DNA of 64,000 nt from Sphingomonas sp. QA11 (GCF_028473665.1 NZ_CP098774.1:4273501-4337500); one strand, 5' to 3'; counted from the first letter of the stretch, positions 17,482-26,394 are shown. The notes: a model not told the origin generated them from the letters alone. Numbers and translations are program-made.

Positions 17482-18157
17482 ATTGTTGCTGGTGGAGGAC
17501 GACGAAGCGACCGCGGCCTATATCGTCAAGGGCATGACCGAGGAGGGCTTCACGGTCGACCGTGCCGGCAACGGCCGCGACGGTTTCTTCCTCGCCAGCG
17601 ACGGAAGCTACGACGCCGTCATCCTGGATCGCATGATTCCGGGCATGGACGGCATGGCCGTCTTGCAGGCCTTGCGCGCGGCCAGGATCGAAACGCCCGT
17701 CATCATCCTGTCGGCGCTCGGATCGCCCGAGGACCGGGTGAGCGGATTGACCGGCGGCTCGGACGACTATCTCGTGAAGCCTTTCGCCTTTGCCGAGCTG
17801 CTCGCGCGGGTGCGGCTGCTCGTGCGCAGCCGCGGCACCGGCGTCGCGATCGTCACCAAGCTCAGCTGCGACGATCTCGAGATGGAGCTGCTGTCGCGCA
17901 AGGTCCACCGCGGCGACAGGCCGATCGAACTGCAGCCGCGCGAGTTCCGGCTGCTAGAATATTTCCTCCGCCACATCGATCAGGTCGTGACCCGCACCAT
18001 GCTGCTCGAAGGTGTCTGGGATTATCATTTCGATCCGGGCACCAACGTCATCGACGTCCATATCAGCCGCCTGCGTCGCAAGATCGACGACGGCAGCGAG
18101 CGCCCGCTGCTCCATACCGTGCGCGGATCAGGCTACCGGCTCGGGCTGGGCGCCTGA
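17471..18157 (+). CDS. OmpR/PhoB-family response regulator
   Basis: A 228-residue cytoplasmic regulator. The receiver domain is about 1-120 with the acidic pair Glu9/Asp10-Asp11, phospho-acceptor Asp53 (VILDRMIPGMDG), ILSALG and the conserved Lys in DDYLVKPF. A winged-helix DNA-binding domain occupies about 130-226 (LQPREFRLLEYFLRH, VDVHISRLRRKID, TVRGSGYRL). It overlaps the PDZ gene and abuts the kinase with no gap. The resemblance is to QseB/CopR-type regulators of envelope or metal stress; its targets are unknown. Confidence 0.92.
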   Translation: MGHKLLLVEDDEATAAYIVKGMTEEGFTVDRAGNGRDGFFLASDGSYDAVILDRMIPGMDGMAVLQALRAARIETPVIILSALGSPEDRVSGLTGGSDDYLVKPFAFAELLARVRLLVRSRGTGVAIVTKLSCDDLEMELLSRKVHRGDRPIELQPREFRLLEYFLRHIDQVVTRTMLLEGVWDYHFDPGTNVIDVHISRLRRKIDDGSERPLLHTVRGSGYRLGLGA

Positions 18158-19543
18158 ATGGCGGCGTCCTGGCACCTGATCCCCCGATCGACGGTTGCCC
18201 GGTTCGTCCTCCTCGCCTTCGTCTTCCAGATCGCCATCATCGGGGGCAGCCTCCTGTTCGTCCGGCAGGCGAGCGAAGGGGCGCTTGCCGAGGAGCAGCG
18301 CCAGTCAGTCTACGACCTTCGCGACGAGCTTCTCGACGCCTATCGCGACGGCGGGCAACTCGGCCTGACCCGGCTCATCAGCAGTCGCCTGCAGTCGCCC
18401 AGGCACAGCATCGCGGTGATCCTGCTGGCTACGGCGGACGGGACGCCGCTGATCGGGAATCTCGGCGACTGGCCGACCACCGTCCCCCCGCGCACCGACT
18501 GGCGCGAGATCGAGCTATACCGCACCGGCAGCGACCGGCCGGAGCGCATGGGGATAAGCACGGCACCGCTACCCGACGGCACTAGGCTGCTGATGGGCCA
18601 TGTCAGCGAGGCCAATATCCGTCTCGCGCGGATCAACGAGGAGGTCATCGGGGCCGCGCTGATAGGCGGCCTGTGCCTCATTCTGATGAGCGCGCTGCTC
18701 CTCGGACGAGTCTTGTCGCGCCAGATCAAGCGCATCACGTCAACCACCACAGCCTTTGTCGATGGCGCGCTCGCCGAGCGCGTACCGATCCGCGGCAGCG
18801 GCGACGCCTTTGACGACCTTGGCCGCGCGATCAACGTCATGCTCGATCGCATCGAGAAGCTGATCTCCGAATTGCGAGTTCTTACCGATGGCCTGGCGCA
18901 CGACCTGAAGTCTCCGGTCACCCGCCTCAAATCAGTCCTGGAGCGGGCCGTGCTCGAAACCCGCGATCCCGACGCGCTCGCCGCGCTCGATCGGGTGGCG
19001 TGCGAAGCGGATACGCTGCTGTCGATGCTGACGACCGCCCTGTTGATCAGCCGGGCCGAGGGCGGGATCGGCAGGGACCATTTCGTCGCGACCGACATCG
19101 GTGCCCTGCTTGACGACCTTGCCGAGATCTACGGCCCAGTGGCCGAGGATCGCGGGTTTGCGATCGAGACCCGCGTGGAAATCGCGGCAAGGGTCTTCAT
19201 CCACAGGGAATTGATCAGCCGGGCTATCGGCAATCTCATCGACAATGCCCTGAACTATGCCGTTGGCGGCACCAGGATCCTGATCCACGCCTCTGCGTTT
19301 CCAGGCGGCCTGACCATCGCCGTCTCGGACGACGGCCCCGGAATCCCCCCTGAGCGGCGCGCCGATGCGCTGCGCCGGTTCGGCCGGCTCGACCCGGCTC
19401 GCAACATCGGGGGCTCGGGCCTCGGGCTCGCACTGGTCGAGGCGACCGCCGGGTTGCACCATGGCGACCTTGCCCTGGAGGACAATGCGCCTGGGCTGCG
19501 CGTCGTCCTCCGGCTCAACGTGTCGCTCGCGCAAGGCGACTGA
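18158..19543 (+). CDS. Sensor histidine kinase
   Basis: A 461-residue inner-membrane kinase. There are two transmembrane segments (about 15-36 and 165-187) around a periplasmic sensor of roughly 130 residues, then HAMP (about 188-240), the dimerisation domain with His248 in LAHDLKSPVTRLKS, and the ATPase domain with the N box NLIDNALNYA, DDGPGIP and GGSGLGLALV. It starts immediately after the regulator stop and is its obvious partner. The flanking His-rich and RcnB-like proteins suggest a metal or envelope signal, which is inference. Confidence 0.92.
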   Translation: MAASWHLIPRSTVARFVLLAFVFQIAIIGGSLLFVRQASEGALAEEQRQSVYDLRDELLDAYRDGGQLGLTRLISSRLQSPRHSIAVILLATADGTPLIGNLGDWPTTVPPRTDWREIELYRTGSDRPERMGISTAPLPDGTRLLMGHVSEANIRLARINEEVIGAALIGGLCLILMSALLLGRVLSRQIKRITSTTTAFVDGALAERVPIRGSGDAFDDLGRAINVMLDRIEKLISELRVLTDGLAHDLKSPVTRLKSVLERAVLETRDPDALAALDRVACEADTLLSMLTTALLISRAEGGIGRDHFVATDIGALLDDLAEIYGPVAEDRGFAIETRVEIAARVFIHRELISRAIGNLIDNALNYAVGGTRILIHASAFPGGLTIAVSDDGPGIPPERRADALRRFGRLDPARNIGGSGLGLALVEATAGLHHGDLALEDNAPGLRVVLRLNVSLAQGD

Positions 19544-19545
19544 CC

Positions 19546-20064
19546 CTACAGGAAATTGCCATAGACCACCTGCACGATCTGGCCGGTGTCCAGATCGATG
19601 AGCAGCGCATCCGGGCCGTAGCGAATCCATTCATAGCCGACCGGTGGAATGTCGAGCCCGAACAGCCAATAGTCGAGCAGCCGGTATTCGGGCGCCCAGA
19701 AGATCGCGGGAAGCACCTGCCCGGAACGGAATCGGCGATATTGCCAGCCTTGCGGCCCATGATAGGGCCCGACATGAACCGGGCGATCGGCCGTGAAATT
19801 GTGGCTCAAATAGGCCCGGTCAGGACTTTGCGGCCGGATTTCGGCGCCGGCCGGTTGAACCGGTCGCGCATAGCCGCGCGGTTCACGATAGCGTTCCGCG
19901 GCGAAGCTGCCGCCGTCGCGACTCTCACCCCCGCGCTGGATCGACATGCTCCCCGCGCCGCCCTCGCGCCGCTGCTGGGCATCAGCCGCCACGGTCTGCG
20001 CGCCCAACCCGAGCACGAGGATCATCGCGGCGATATGTGCCTTGCGGCCAAACGATATCACCAT
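19546..20064 (-). CDS. RcnB-family periplasmic protein
   Basis: A 172-residue exported protein. The signal peptide is about 1-28 (ends VAADA). A low-complexity Arg/Gly/Ser-rich linker follows, then the RcnB-type domain (about 105-172): GWQYRRFRSGQVLP, PPVGYEWIRYGPDALLIDLDTGQIVQVV. E. coli RcnB influences Ni/Co export. I chose ATG 20064, which has AAAGG at proper distance; two ATGs upstream are too near or lack a site. It converges on the kinase with a 2-bp gap. Confidence 0.8.
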   Translation of the reverse strand: MVISFGRKAHIAAMILVLGLGAQTVAADAQQRREGGAGSMSIQRGGESRDGGSFAAERYREPRGYARPVQPAGAEIRPQSPDRAYLSHNFTADRPVHVGPYHGPQGWQYRRFRSGQVLPAIFWAPEYRLLDYWLFGLDIPPVGYEWIRYGPDALLIDLDTGQIVQVVYGNFL

Positions 20065-20676
20065 GACCATTTCCTTTGCCAACCGGCAGCCTTGGCGGTG
20101 CGGATCGCATCGCCGGACTGTCGGTCGCCACTATCGGACACGGCATTCGTCCGGAGGGTGGCCCCCGCGTGAATTGTCGTTAACCCGCAGGCTGGCGGGA
20201 TGAACTTCCCTGCACCAGCGGGCGCATGAAGGCTATCCCATCGTCCCGGACTGATACCATCGCCGAAGCGTCGGGACCCGAGTCAACGAACATCCACAAT
20301 GCCGGCACCGGGCATGGTCGATCCCGCGCTCATCCTGAGTCACGATTCCATCCGCCAGGTGAGCACCATGGGCGCATGCGGCAATCCCGCGCGGGGAGAC
20401 GGCACGCCTCGGCCGACCTTCCTTGAGAGTGAGCATCGAGCGCCTCCATCAGCCGGACCATGAACCGCGCACAGCCGCGGCGAGGTGACGGGTATCTTAA
20501 TTTCTCTCCATATTGCCGGACATTGGCGAAAAGCGGACCGTTGTAAGGCGCGTGTCAGGTCCCGGGTCGATTCTATGCCTGCTGCATTGATGCAGCGAGT
20601 CGTGAAGGACGGGTCACGAGCCGCAGACATGTCTGCCTGAGACTCGCGCAACACCTCCTGAAGAAGGAGTAGTTCC
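20065..20676. other. Intergenic region without a convincing gene
   Basis: About 600 bp between the RcnB-like gene and the second small secreted protein. Short open frames exist on both strands but lack ribosome sites or family resemblance. It must contain both divergent promoters; I cannot place them confidently. Confidence 0.4.
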
Positions 20677-20922
20677 ATGTTGAACCATCGCAACACCACA
20701 CGTCGGGCCGCCGCCCTGGTCGGCGCGATCCTGCTGACCGGTGCCATCGTCGACGCGGCGTGCATCACCCCCGCCGCCGCCCGGCCAAGAGACACCCGCG
20801 AATATCCGGTATGCACCAGGATGCGGGTCGACGACTGCCGCCAGATGCGGCACTCACCGCGCCCGACCGGAGCGCATGAAAAGGCGCTGGTCGAGCGGGC
20901 AAACCAGCAACAGCAGCAATAA
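20677..20922 (+). CDS. Small secreted Cys-pair protein
   Basis: An 81-residue protein, preceded by GAAGGAGTAG. The signal peptide is about 1-36 with a twin-Arg n-region (TTRRAAALVGAILLTGAIV). The mature part carries Pro44, Cys46-Thr47, Asp52, Cys54 and Gln56, the same spacing as in the His-rich protein at 16554, and ends in five glutamines. It is probably a periplasmic protein with one disulfide. I do not know its function. Confidence 0.65.
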   Translation: MLNHRNTTRRAAALVGAILLTGAIVDAACITPAAARPRDTREYPVCTRMRVDDCRQMRHSPRPTGAHEKALVERANQQQQQ

Positions 20923-21001
20923 GGCACCCTAAGAACCACCCCCGCCGATCATCTCCCCCCGGGAAGGGGCGGGGGATAGGGGGTCATCGAACCCCCGGTT
21001 C

Positions 21002-21925
21002 TCAATAGCCTGTGAGATTGGGCGCGACCCAGCGTGCGCTGCCATGCGGGGTGGCGAAGATCGTGATGCCAGGGAAGGCATGGGTCAGTGCCGCCTCGAA
21101 CGCAGCACGTCGCGGCGCGAGTTCGGCATCGCCCCATGATCTGCCGAACACGGCGTGATAGGCGGTCGCCCCCGGCGCCCCGCCGTCGACGATCGCCTTG
21201 GCGGCGGCGATGCCGGGCTCACTGGGCACCAGCCCATACTGCATCTCGCCATCCTCGTCTTCCTGGCCGTCGTCCATCTCGAACGCACCACCCCCGGTGT
21301 TCCAATGGTAGAGGCATGCCAGCGGCGTTTGCGGATCATAGGCAAGCAGCGCAATGCAGTTGAACAGGCTGGTGGTGTACATCGGCCCGTTGGCGGCGAG
21401 ATGCGCGCCAATGCCGACCTCGAGCCCATGGCCGGCATGCAAATTCGGTACCGGAGGGGCTGCGACCGCGGCTACGCCGCCGCCCTGAAACGGACCCCAT
21501 TCATCTTCGGCAATCTGTTGATCGCCCGCGCCCTGAAACGGACCCCACTCGTCTTCGGCAACCTGTTGATCGCCCGCGCCCTGAAACGGACCCCACTCGT
21601 CTTCGGCAACCTGTTGATCGTCCGCGCTCTGAAACGGACCCCATTCCTCCTCGTCGGGTGGCTGAGCGTTCATCAACTGGACTGGCGCAACGGCGGTCCT
21701 GGGGACGGCCATGCTATCGACCTCGCGCGGTTGCCGCGTGAGAGTGCCGGCCATGGCCCGCAGCGCCACGACCGCGGGACGCGCGTTGAGCAGCCGACTC
21801 GTCGCGACGAGGGACTCGACCGATCGCGCGCTATCGAGTTCGCCGGCAATGAGGTTGCCGGTGGCGGACGATGCAGCGCCTGAGCCAGCCATGCCCTTGC
21901 GTTGCGGATCAGCATAGCCGCTCAT
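21002..21925 (-). CDS. Putative injected effector: N-terminal cargo signature, repeat linker, CheD/CNF-like deamidase
   Basis: A 307-residue protein in three parts. Residues 38-66 (SLVATSRLLNARPAV then LRAMAGTL) share a gapless pattern with proteins at 22091 and 58600 and end with PVQL at 81-84. Residues 92-150 are four copies of a 16-residue unit around EDEWGPFQGAGDQQ. Residues 165-307 hold TTSLFNCIALLAYDP with Cys190 and LYHWNT with His207. In CheD and CNF-type deamidases a Cys after a Thr/Leu/Gly stretch and a His about 15-17 residues later form the catalytic pair; the 17-residue spacing here equals that of CheD as I recall it. Glutamine deamidation is therefore a reasonable inference. No immunity gene is recognisable. 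Confidence 0.6.
   Translation of the reverse strand: MSGYADPQRKGMAGSGAASSATGNLIAGELDSARSVESLVATSRLLNARPAVVALRAMAGTLTRQPREVDSMAVPRTAVAPVQLMNAQPPDEEEWGPFQSADDQQVAEDEWGPFQGAGDQQVAEDEWGPFQGAGDQQIAEDEWGPFQGGGVAAVAAPPVPNLHAGHGLEVGIGAHLAANGPMYTTSLFNCIALLAYDPQTPLACLYHWNTGGGAFEMDDGQEDEDGEMQYGLVPSEPGIAAAKAIVDGGAPGATAYHAVFGRSWGDAELAPRRAAFEAALTHAFPGITIFATPHGSARWVAPNLTGY
21483..21660. repeat. Four 48-bp in-frame tandem repeats
   Basis: Units begin at 21483, 21531, 21579 and 21627, each starting CCCTGAAACGGACCCCA or a one-base variant. They encode the 16-residue acidic repeats in the linker of the deamidase-like protein. Very few differences between units indicate recent duplication. Confidence 0.85.
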
Positions 21926-22090
21926 CCCGCTGCCGGCGTGCGGTGGGGATCGTGCGCTTCGGCGCGGGCGATCATCTCAGCTGACCAAGCGGATGCAACA
22001 TGCTGTCGGATAAAAAGAGGTCTGCCATGGTGCATCCTGCAATGGGCGATCCACAATATGCGCCGAGTCCGGAGCACTGCCAAGCGCCCG

Positions 22091-23167
22091 CTATTTGGCG
22101 AAGATGGCGGGAATCGCCTTTTCGCCGAGAAGCTCGCGCACGATCGCCTCGACCTCCCCCCGTTGCTCCGCGGAAAAGGCGAAGCGATTTTTGGTGGCGA
22201 GGACGATCAATGCCTCGATGTCCTTCGGCCGCTTCCCTTTTATCCGGATACGATGGTTGATCCCCTTGATTGCCTCGAACGGCGACAGAACCGTCATGCC
22301 GTCCATGTCCTCGCGGCCGAGAGATTTGATGGTCGGCCCGATTTCGCCTTCCATCACCAGATCTACCGTCTTGCCCGTCGGGCCGTGTCTGAACTTGCGC
22401 ACGACAAGGCTGCCGCCTTCGGTCTTTCCCGTGGCGACGGACACAGCGGCCCGCGCGCCGGCGCTGTTGCCGGCGGCGCCTCCCGCTGCCCCGGCTGCGG
22501 CGGCGTTCTCCTTCATGTCATCCATCAGTTCGACGAATCCGGCGGCACGCAATGCCTGGCTGCCCGCCGCCATATTGCTGACGATGATGTCGACATCGTC
22601 GGGCGCGGTATAGGGCGCGGCGCCGAGCAGCATCTGCGCGCCGCTGCCCTGGACCACGAACGTCACCTTGGCGGCGTGCAGAGCGCTTGACGCTGCATCG
22701 ATGACGCTGCCCACGGCCTGGCGCCCGGCACTCACCTTGTTCAACGCCGCCGGCAGGCGGATCGTGCCGAGAATGGCCTGCTCGGCCATGACGCCGATGT
22801 CGACCCGGACATTTTCCGGCACGACATAGTCAGCATGGAGATGGGGGAAACTCTTCTCGAACTCTTCTATCTTCGCGTCGCCATAGCCGAGACGACCGGC
22901 GAGATCGGTATAGATCTGATCCTTGTCGTCGAACCTGTCGAGCTTCCAGCCTGGGCGTTTCGCATCGATCACCACGCGCTGCACCGGTTGACGCGGCGCG
23001 CTCTGGAGGAGCCGGGCGGCAGCCATGGTTCGTGCGACCGACGGTGCCGCGTTCAGCGCCGTCGACAATTGCACGAGCGAGGCGTGCCGCGGGCCTGTCG
23101 CCAGCGTCGGGCAGGCGAACGTCTCGCGATCCGTCGGCGACGCGTGCCGCTGTTCCTGGTCCTGCAT
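22091..23167 (-). CDS. Putative injected effector with nucleotidyltransferase-fold domain
   Basis: A 358-residue protein. Residues 30-58 (SLVQLSTALNAAPSV, then AAARLLQSAP) match the cargo-like signature of the proteins at 21002 and 58600, followed by PVQR at 61-64. The C-terminal half resembles minimal nucleotidyltransferases of the AbiEii/MNT type: Gly174-Ser175, the metal pair Asp191/Asp193 in DDVDIIVS, a third Asp269 in KTVDLV, and KRPKDIEAL at 312-320. A Gly/Ala-rich insert lies at 222-245. I chose ATG 23167, which has GGGGGTG upstream; the frame opens further but that stretch looks non-coding. The target is unknown. Confidence 0.6.
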   Translation of the reverse strand: MQDQEQRHASPTDRETFACPTLATGPRHASLVQLSTALNAAPSVARTMAAARLLQSAPRQPVQRVVIDAKRPGWKLDRFDDKDQIYTDLAGRLGYGDAKIEEFEKSFPHLHADYVVPENVRVDIGVMAEQAILGTIRLPAALNKVSAGRQAVGSVIDAASSALHAAKVTFVVQGSGAQMLLGAAPYTAPDDVDIIVSNMAAGSQALRAAGFVELMDDMKENAAAAGAAGGAAGNSAGARAAVSVATGKTEGGSLVVRKFRHGPTGKTVDLVMEGEIGPTIKSLGREDMDGMTVLSPFEAIKGINHRIRIKGKRPKDIEALIVLATKNRFAFSAEQRGEVEAIVRELLGEKAIPAIFAK

Positions 23168-23580
23168 GGCAAGCACCCCCGGGAAGGTCGCGATCCTATC
23201 ATCGTGGCGGTCAATGTCACACCGCCATCGGTATTGAGTCCCTGCCGCCGCGGCGAGGCCCGGGAGATATTGCCCGTCGACGAGATGCTCGCCGAAGCGC
23301 GGCTCGAGCGCAGCCCAGAGGAACGCCTGAACATGCGCTTCTGAATCGATCAACCAGCGCACCGGGCCGATGCCGCTGCGATTGGGCCTTACATCCCATA
23401 CCCAGCGCCGGAAGGCGGATTGCGTCGCCTCTATGTGGCGATGCTGACTTCTGCGTCGGTTTGTCGGTGGAGGGGTGTGGGCTCGGAAGCTCGCCGGGAT
23501 AGGTCCGCGAACGCAAAGCAACGGCAAGGAAATCTCTGCCGGCTAACCTTGCCGGTCGGCGTCAAACTGCTAATGAAGAT
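23168..23580. other. Intergenic region, no gene seen
   Basis: About 410 bp between two divergent genes. Open frames here are short or extensions of the neighbouring effector frame. No clear motif was found. Confidence 0.4.
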
Positions 23581-24903
23581 ATGCTAGGAAGGAAAAGATC
23601 TTTGACGCCGGCAGAACTGAGCATCGCCTTCTTCATCCAGCTATTCGTAATTGTTGCGGTAGCGCGCATGGTGGGCTGGTTCTGCCAGCGCTTCCTGGGT
23701 CAGCCACAGGTTGTCGGTGAGATGATCGCCGGCGTTCTGCTTGGGCCCTCGCTCCTAGGATTGGCGCTACCGGGTCTCAGCGCGCTGCTTTTCCCCGCTC
23801 AGTCGAAGCCGATCCTCTTCGTCATCGCCCAGCTGGGAATCGGTCTCTATATGTTCCTTGTCGGACTCGGGTTCGACCGCGACCATTTCCGCAGCAACCT
23901 TGGCAGTGCCGCCGCGATTTCTCTGTCGGGGGTGGCGGCGCCTTTCGTGATGGCAATGGGGCTGGCGCCATGGCTCCTGAGCGAAGGGCTGTTCGCGCCC
24001 CGCATATCGAAGGCCGAGGCGACGTTGTTCCTGGGCGCGTGTATGGCAATCACGGCTTTTCCGATGCTGGCACGCATCATTCACGAACGTGGCGTCTCGC
24101 GATCCCCGCTCGGCACGCTGTCGTTATCGGCGGGAGCTATCGACGACGCCTGCGCCTGGGCCGTGCTGGCGGTCGTGTTGGCGACGCTCGGCGCGGGTGC
24201 GGGCGTCGCGATCAAGGCGATCGGCGGTGCACTGGCCTTTGCGGCGTTCATGGTTCTTGCCGGGCCGCGGCTGTTCGCCCGTTTCGCACCGGCAGTCGAG
24301 GCGCGGGGCGGGGTCGACAACGGGTTGCTCGGCGCGGTGCTGATGCTGTTTCTGCTGTCCGCTTTCGCGATGGATTCGGCGGGAATGCATGCCGTGTTCG
24401 GCGGGTTTCTACTGGGCACGGCCATGCCGCGCGGCCGTTTCGTCCAGGAAATCCGTGCCAAGCTGGAGCCGGTCACCACCGTCCTGCTCGTGCCGGTTTT
24501 TTTCACCTATTCCGGGCTCAACACCAAACTCGATGTGATGAGCGATCCCGCGCTGTTCGTGATCGCCGTGGCAATACTTGGGGCGTCGATCTCGGCGAAG
24601 TTCGGCGCCTGTTGGGCGGCGGCGCGGCTTACCGGTCAGGACAATCGCACCGCGCTCGGCATCGGCGCGCTGATGAACGCACGCGGACTGATGGAGCTTA
24701 TCATCATCAATATCGGCCTTCAGCAGGGACTGATCGGGGTCGAACTGTTTTCGATCCTGGCGCTGATGGCGGTCGTGACCACCTTCATGGCCTCGCCACT
24801 GTTCGAGCTGGTCTATGGACGGCAAGCGCGCGCAGCTGGCCAGTTGGGCCAGCTGGTCGACGACGCCGAGCCGCCGACAAAGGTCCCTGCGACCAATCGA
24901 TAG
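23581..24903 (+). CDS. CPA2-family cation/proton antiporter
   Basis: A 440-residue inner-membrane protein with about 12 hydrophobic segments and no cytoplasmic TrkA/RCK domain, typical of the KefB-like CPA2 group. It has GQPQVVGEMIAGVLLGPSLLG in the first helices, the SAGAIDDACAWAVLA ion-binding helix with adjacent Asp residues, and NARGLMELIIINIGLQQG near the end. It exchanges Na+ or K+ for protons. ATG 23581 is the longest start; TTG 23602 after AGGAAGGAAAAG is an alternative. No partner gene is adjacent. Confidence 0.85.
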   Translation: MLGRKRSLTPAELSIAFFIQLFVIVAVARMVGWFCQRFLGQPQVVGEMIAGVLLGPSLLGLALPGLSALLFPAQSKPILFVIAQLGIGLYMFLVGLGFDRDHFRSNLGSAAAISLSGVAAPFVMAMGLAPWLLSEGLFAPRISKAEATLFLGACMAITAFPMLARIIHERGVSRSPLGTLSLSAGAIDDACAWAVLAVVLATLGAGAGVAIKAIGGALAFAAFMVLAGPRLFARFAPAVEARGGVDNGLLGAVLMLFLLSAFAMDSAGMHAVFGGFLLGTAMPRGRFVQEIRAKLEPVTTVLLVPVFFTYSGLNTKLDVMSDPALFVIAVAILGASISAKFGACWAAARLTGQDNRTALGIGALMNARGLMELIIINIGLQQGLIGVELFSILALMAVVTTFMASPLFELVYGRQARAAGQLGQLVDDAEPPTKVPATNR

Positions 24904-24959
24904 CTCCGTAGTTCCGCGACCTACGACAGGTGCCGACTGCCTTTCATCGCGGGTTTTCC

Positions 24960-25889
24960 TCAGGTATAGACGAGACGGAGGAGCAGCCGGTCAGCCGACT
25001 CCGGGGTCGTCGCGCGATGATAGGTGGAGTTGTCCATCAAGAACCCGCTTCCCGCCTTGCCCTCTATGATCGTCTCGTTCTCGCTTCCATAATATCGCTG
25101 CAGCACTTCCACCGGTTGCGAATAGCTGAACAGCATGGGCCAGGTTTTTTTCTTATGCGAGTGCTTGAACATCACGTGCGCGCCTGACGTTCGATCGGTG
25201 TCGGTGATGTAGAAAGCGACCATTATGAAGTTGTGACCGTGAAGATCGAAGTGATAGTCGATCGCATTTCCCTGTCTCATCTGCTCTTCCGGGCTGAGCT
25301 TGGTCGCGAAGCTCCAATATAGCTCCAGGTCGCTTAGTCGTCTGGGCGAATATCCCAGATACTGGCTGACGATCTCAAGGATCAGGGGATCGTTGACAAT
25401 CCGGGAGACGCACTCATGCTTGAGAAGCTGGCGCTTTCTTCGTTTGTAAGCCGTGCCCAGGGTCACCATCTCACCGTCTGCCAGACGCCCGCCCTCCGCC
25501 ACCTCGGATTTGAGGAACGGTCTCGACCGAACCGAGTTCTGCAACGGGAGCCGACCTGCCAGACTATGGATCTCCGTGACCAGATCCGCGGGAAGATCGA
25601 GGCCCAGCGAAACGCCGTCTTTTCGAAGCTCTTCGACGCTGCGATCTGCATCGAATCCGTGGAAGATGCTATCATGCCGTGGCCGGAACGACGTTTCGCG
25701 CTCGCGGTCCCATTCGCGACCGAACAGACCGGCAGATTGGCGGAAGCGCTGCACGCGGCTGTAGGCGATACGATAGGTTCGGAAGCGGGCCAGCACGAAC
25801 ATCGGGCCGATCCGGAAGATTCGCCGGATGACCGTGTTCATCCGGATGGCCAGCTTGGCCTTATGCTTACGCCATGACCTGGGTAGCAT
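24960..25889 (-). CDS. PhyH-type Fe(II)/2-oxoglutarate dioxygenase (cluster oxygenase 1)
   Basis: A 309-residue cytoplasmic oxygenase. The C-terminal half has the double-stranded beta-helix pattern: YHFDLHG with the His-x-Asp metal ligands, TSGAHVMFKHSHKK, GSGFLMDNSTYHRAT with the distal His, and the 2-oxoglutarate Arg in RLLLRLVYT. ATG 25889 has GAGGTGA four bases upstream, so it beats the longer frame. The first 100 residues are basic and unlike the family core. It lies at the end of the minus-strand arm of the biosynthetic cluster and probably hydroxylates the product or a carrier-bound intermediate. Halogenation is unlikely because the Asp ligand is present. Confidence 0.75.
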   Translation of the reverse strand: MLPRSWRKHKAKLAIRMNTVIRRIFRIGPMFVLARFRTYRIAYSRVQRFRQSAGLFGREWDRERETSFRPRHDSIFHGFDADRSVEELRKDGVSLGLDLPADLVTEIHSLAGRLPLQNSVRSRPFLKSEVAEGGRLADGEMVTLGTAYKRRKRQLLKHECVSRIVNDPLILEIVSQYLGYSPRRLSDLELYWSFATKLSPEEQMRQGNAIDYHFDLHGHNFIMVAFYITDTDRTSGAHVMFKHSHKKKTWPMLFSYSQPVEVLQRYYGSENETIIEGKAGSGFLMDNSTYHRATTPESADRLLLRLVYT

Positions 25890-26034
25890 GGTCACCTCAA
25901 TACGATCGCCGTATGCGAAGTCGATTGCCGCAGAAGAGCGACGGCCGCAAACCCGCTTCGCCGCTCTCCAGGACAATGCTCATTACATGGCGTGCCTATG
26001 GCGCGCCGCGGATCACCCACGAATGGAGCGCGAA

Positions 26035-26394
26035 TTACCCACGAACGGCCATCCCATGATCTTGAGCGAGGCGCGCAGTGTTCGGCAACACCAGGTCCAA
26101 TCGTTCCACCTCGGAGAAAAGCCTCACTATATCGATCTCACAATCGATCTCGGTCAGCGGCAGTTCGGTGTTGCGCTCCAGGCACGCGTTCACTGCATCG
26201 GCGTCGGTGCCATCGATATCGACATAATGGAGCTTGCCAGCCAGGCGACCATTCTTGCTCGCCCCGCCAATGCTGATCTTTGCAGGCCAGCCTTTTGCCG
26301 GCATCTTCGCATCGATGAAATCCAGGATGTTCAAATCGCCAAAACCGGACACCTCCACGGTGCCGGTTTTTCCTGCGTTCGAGGAACCAGTCAT
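26035..26394 (-). CDS. Unknown 119-residue protein of the biosynthetic cluster
   Basis: ATG 26394 follows a strong GAGGAGAGG site. The protein is soluble, mildly acidic and without Cys pairs beyond two isolated residues; it contains EVSGFGDLNILDFIDAK and a hydrophobic IDIVRLFSEVERLDLV stretch. I recognise no family. It sits 145 bp upstream of the dioxygenase and 265 bp downstream of the membrane-fusion gene, on the same strand, so it could be a tailoring accessory or carrier-binding protein. The gap 26395-26659 holds no further gene I can support. Confidence 0.6.
   Translation of the reverse strand: MTGSSNAGKTGTVEVSGFGDLNILDFIDAKMPAKGWPAKISIGGASKNGRLAGKLHYVDIDGTDADAVNACLERNTELPLTEIDCEIDIVRLFSEVERLDLVLPNTARLAQDHGMAVRG

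Noticed and set aside
21483..21660. Possible CRISPR-like array
   Set aside because: The 48-bp units are contiguous without spacers, in frame and encode protein repeats.
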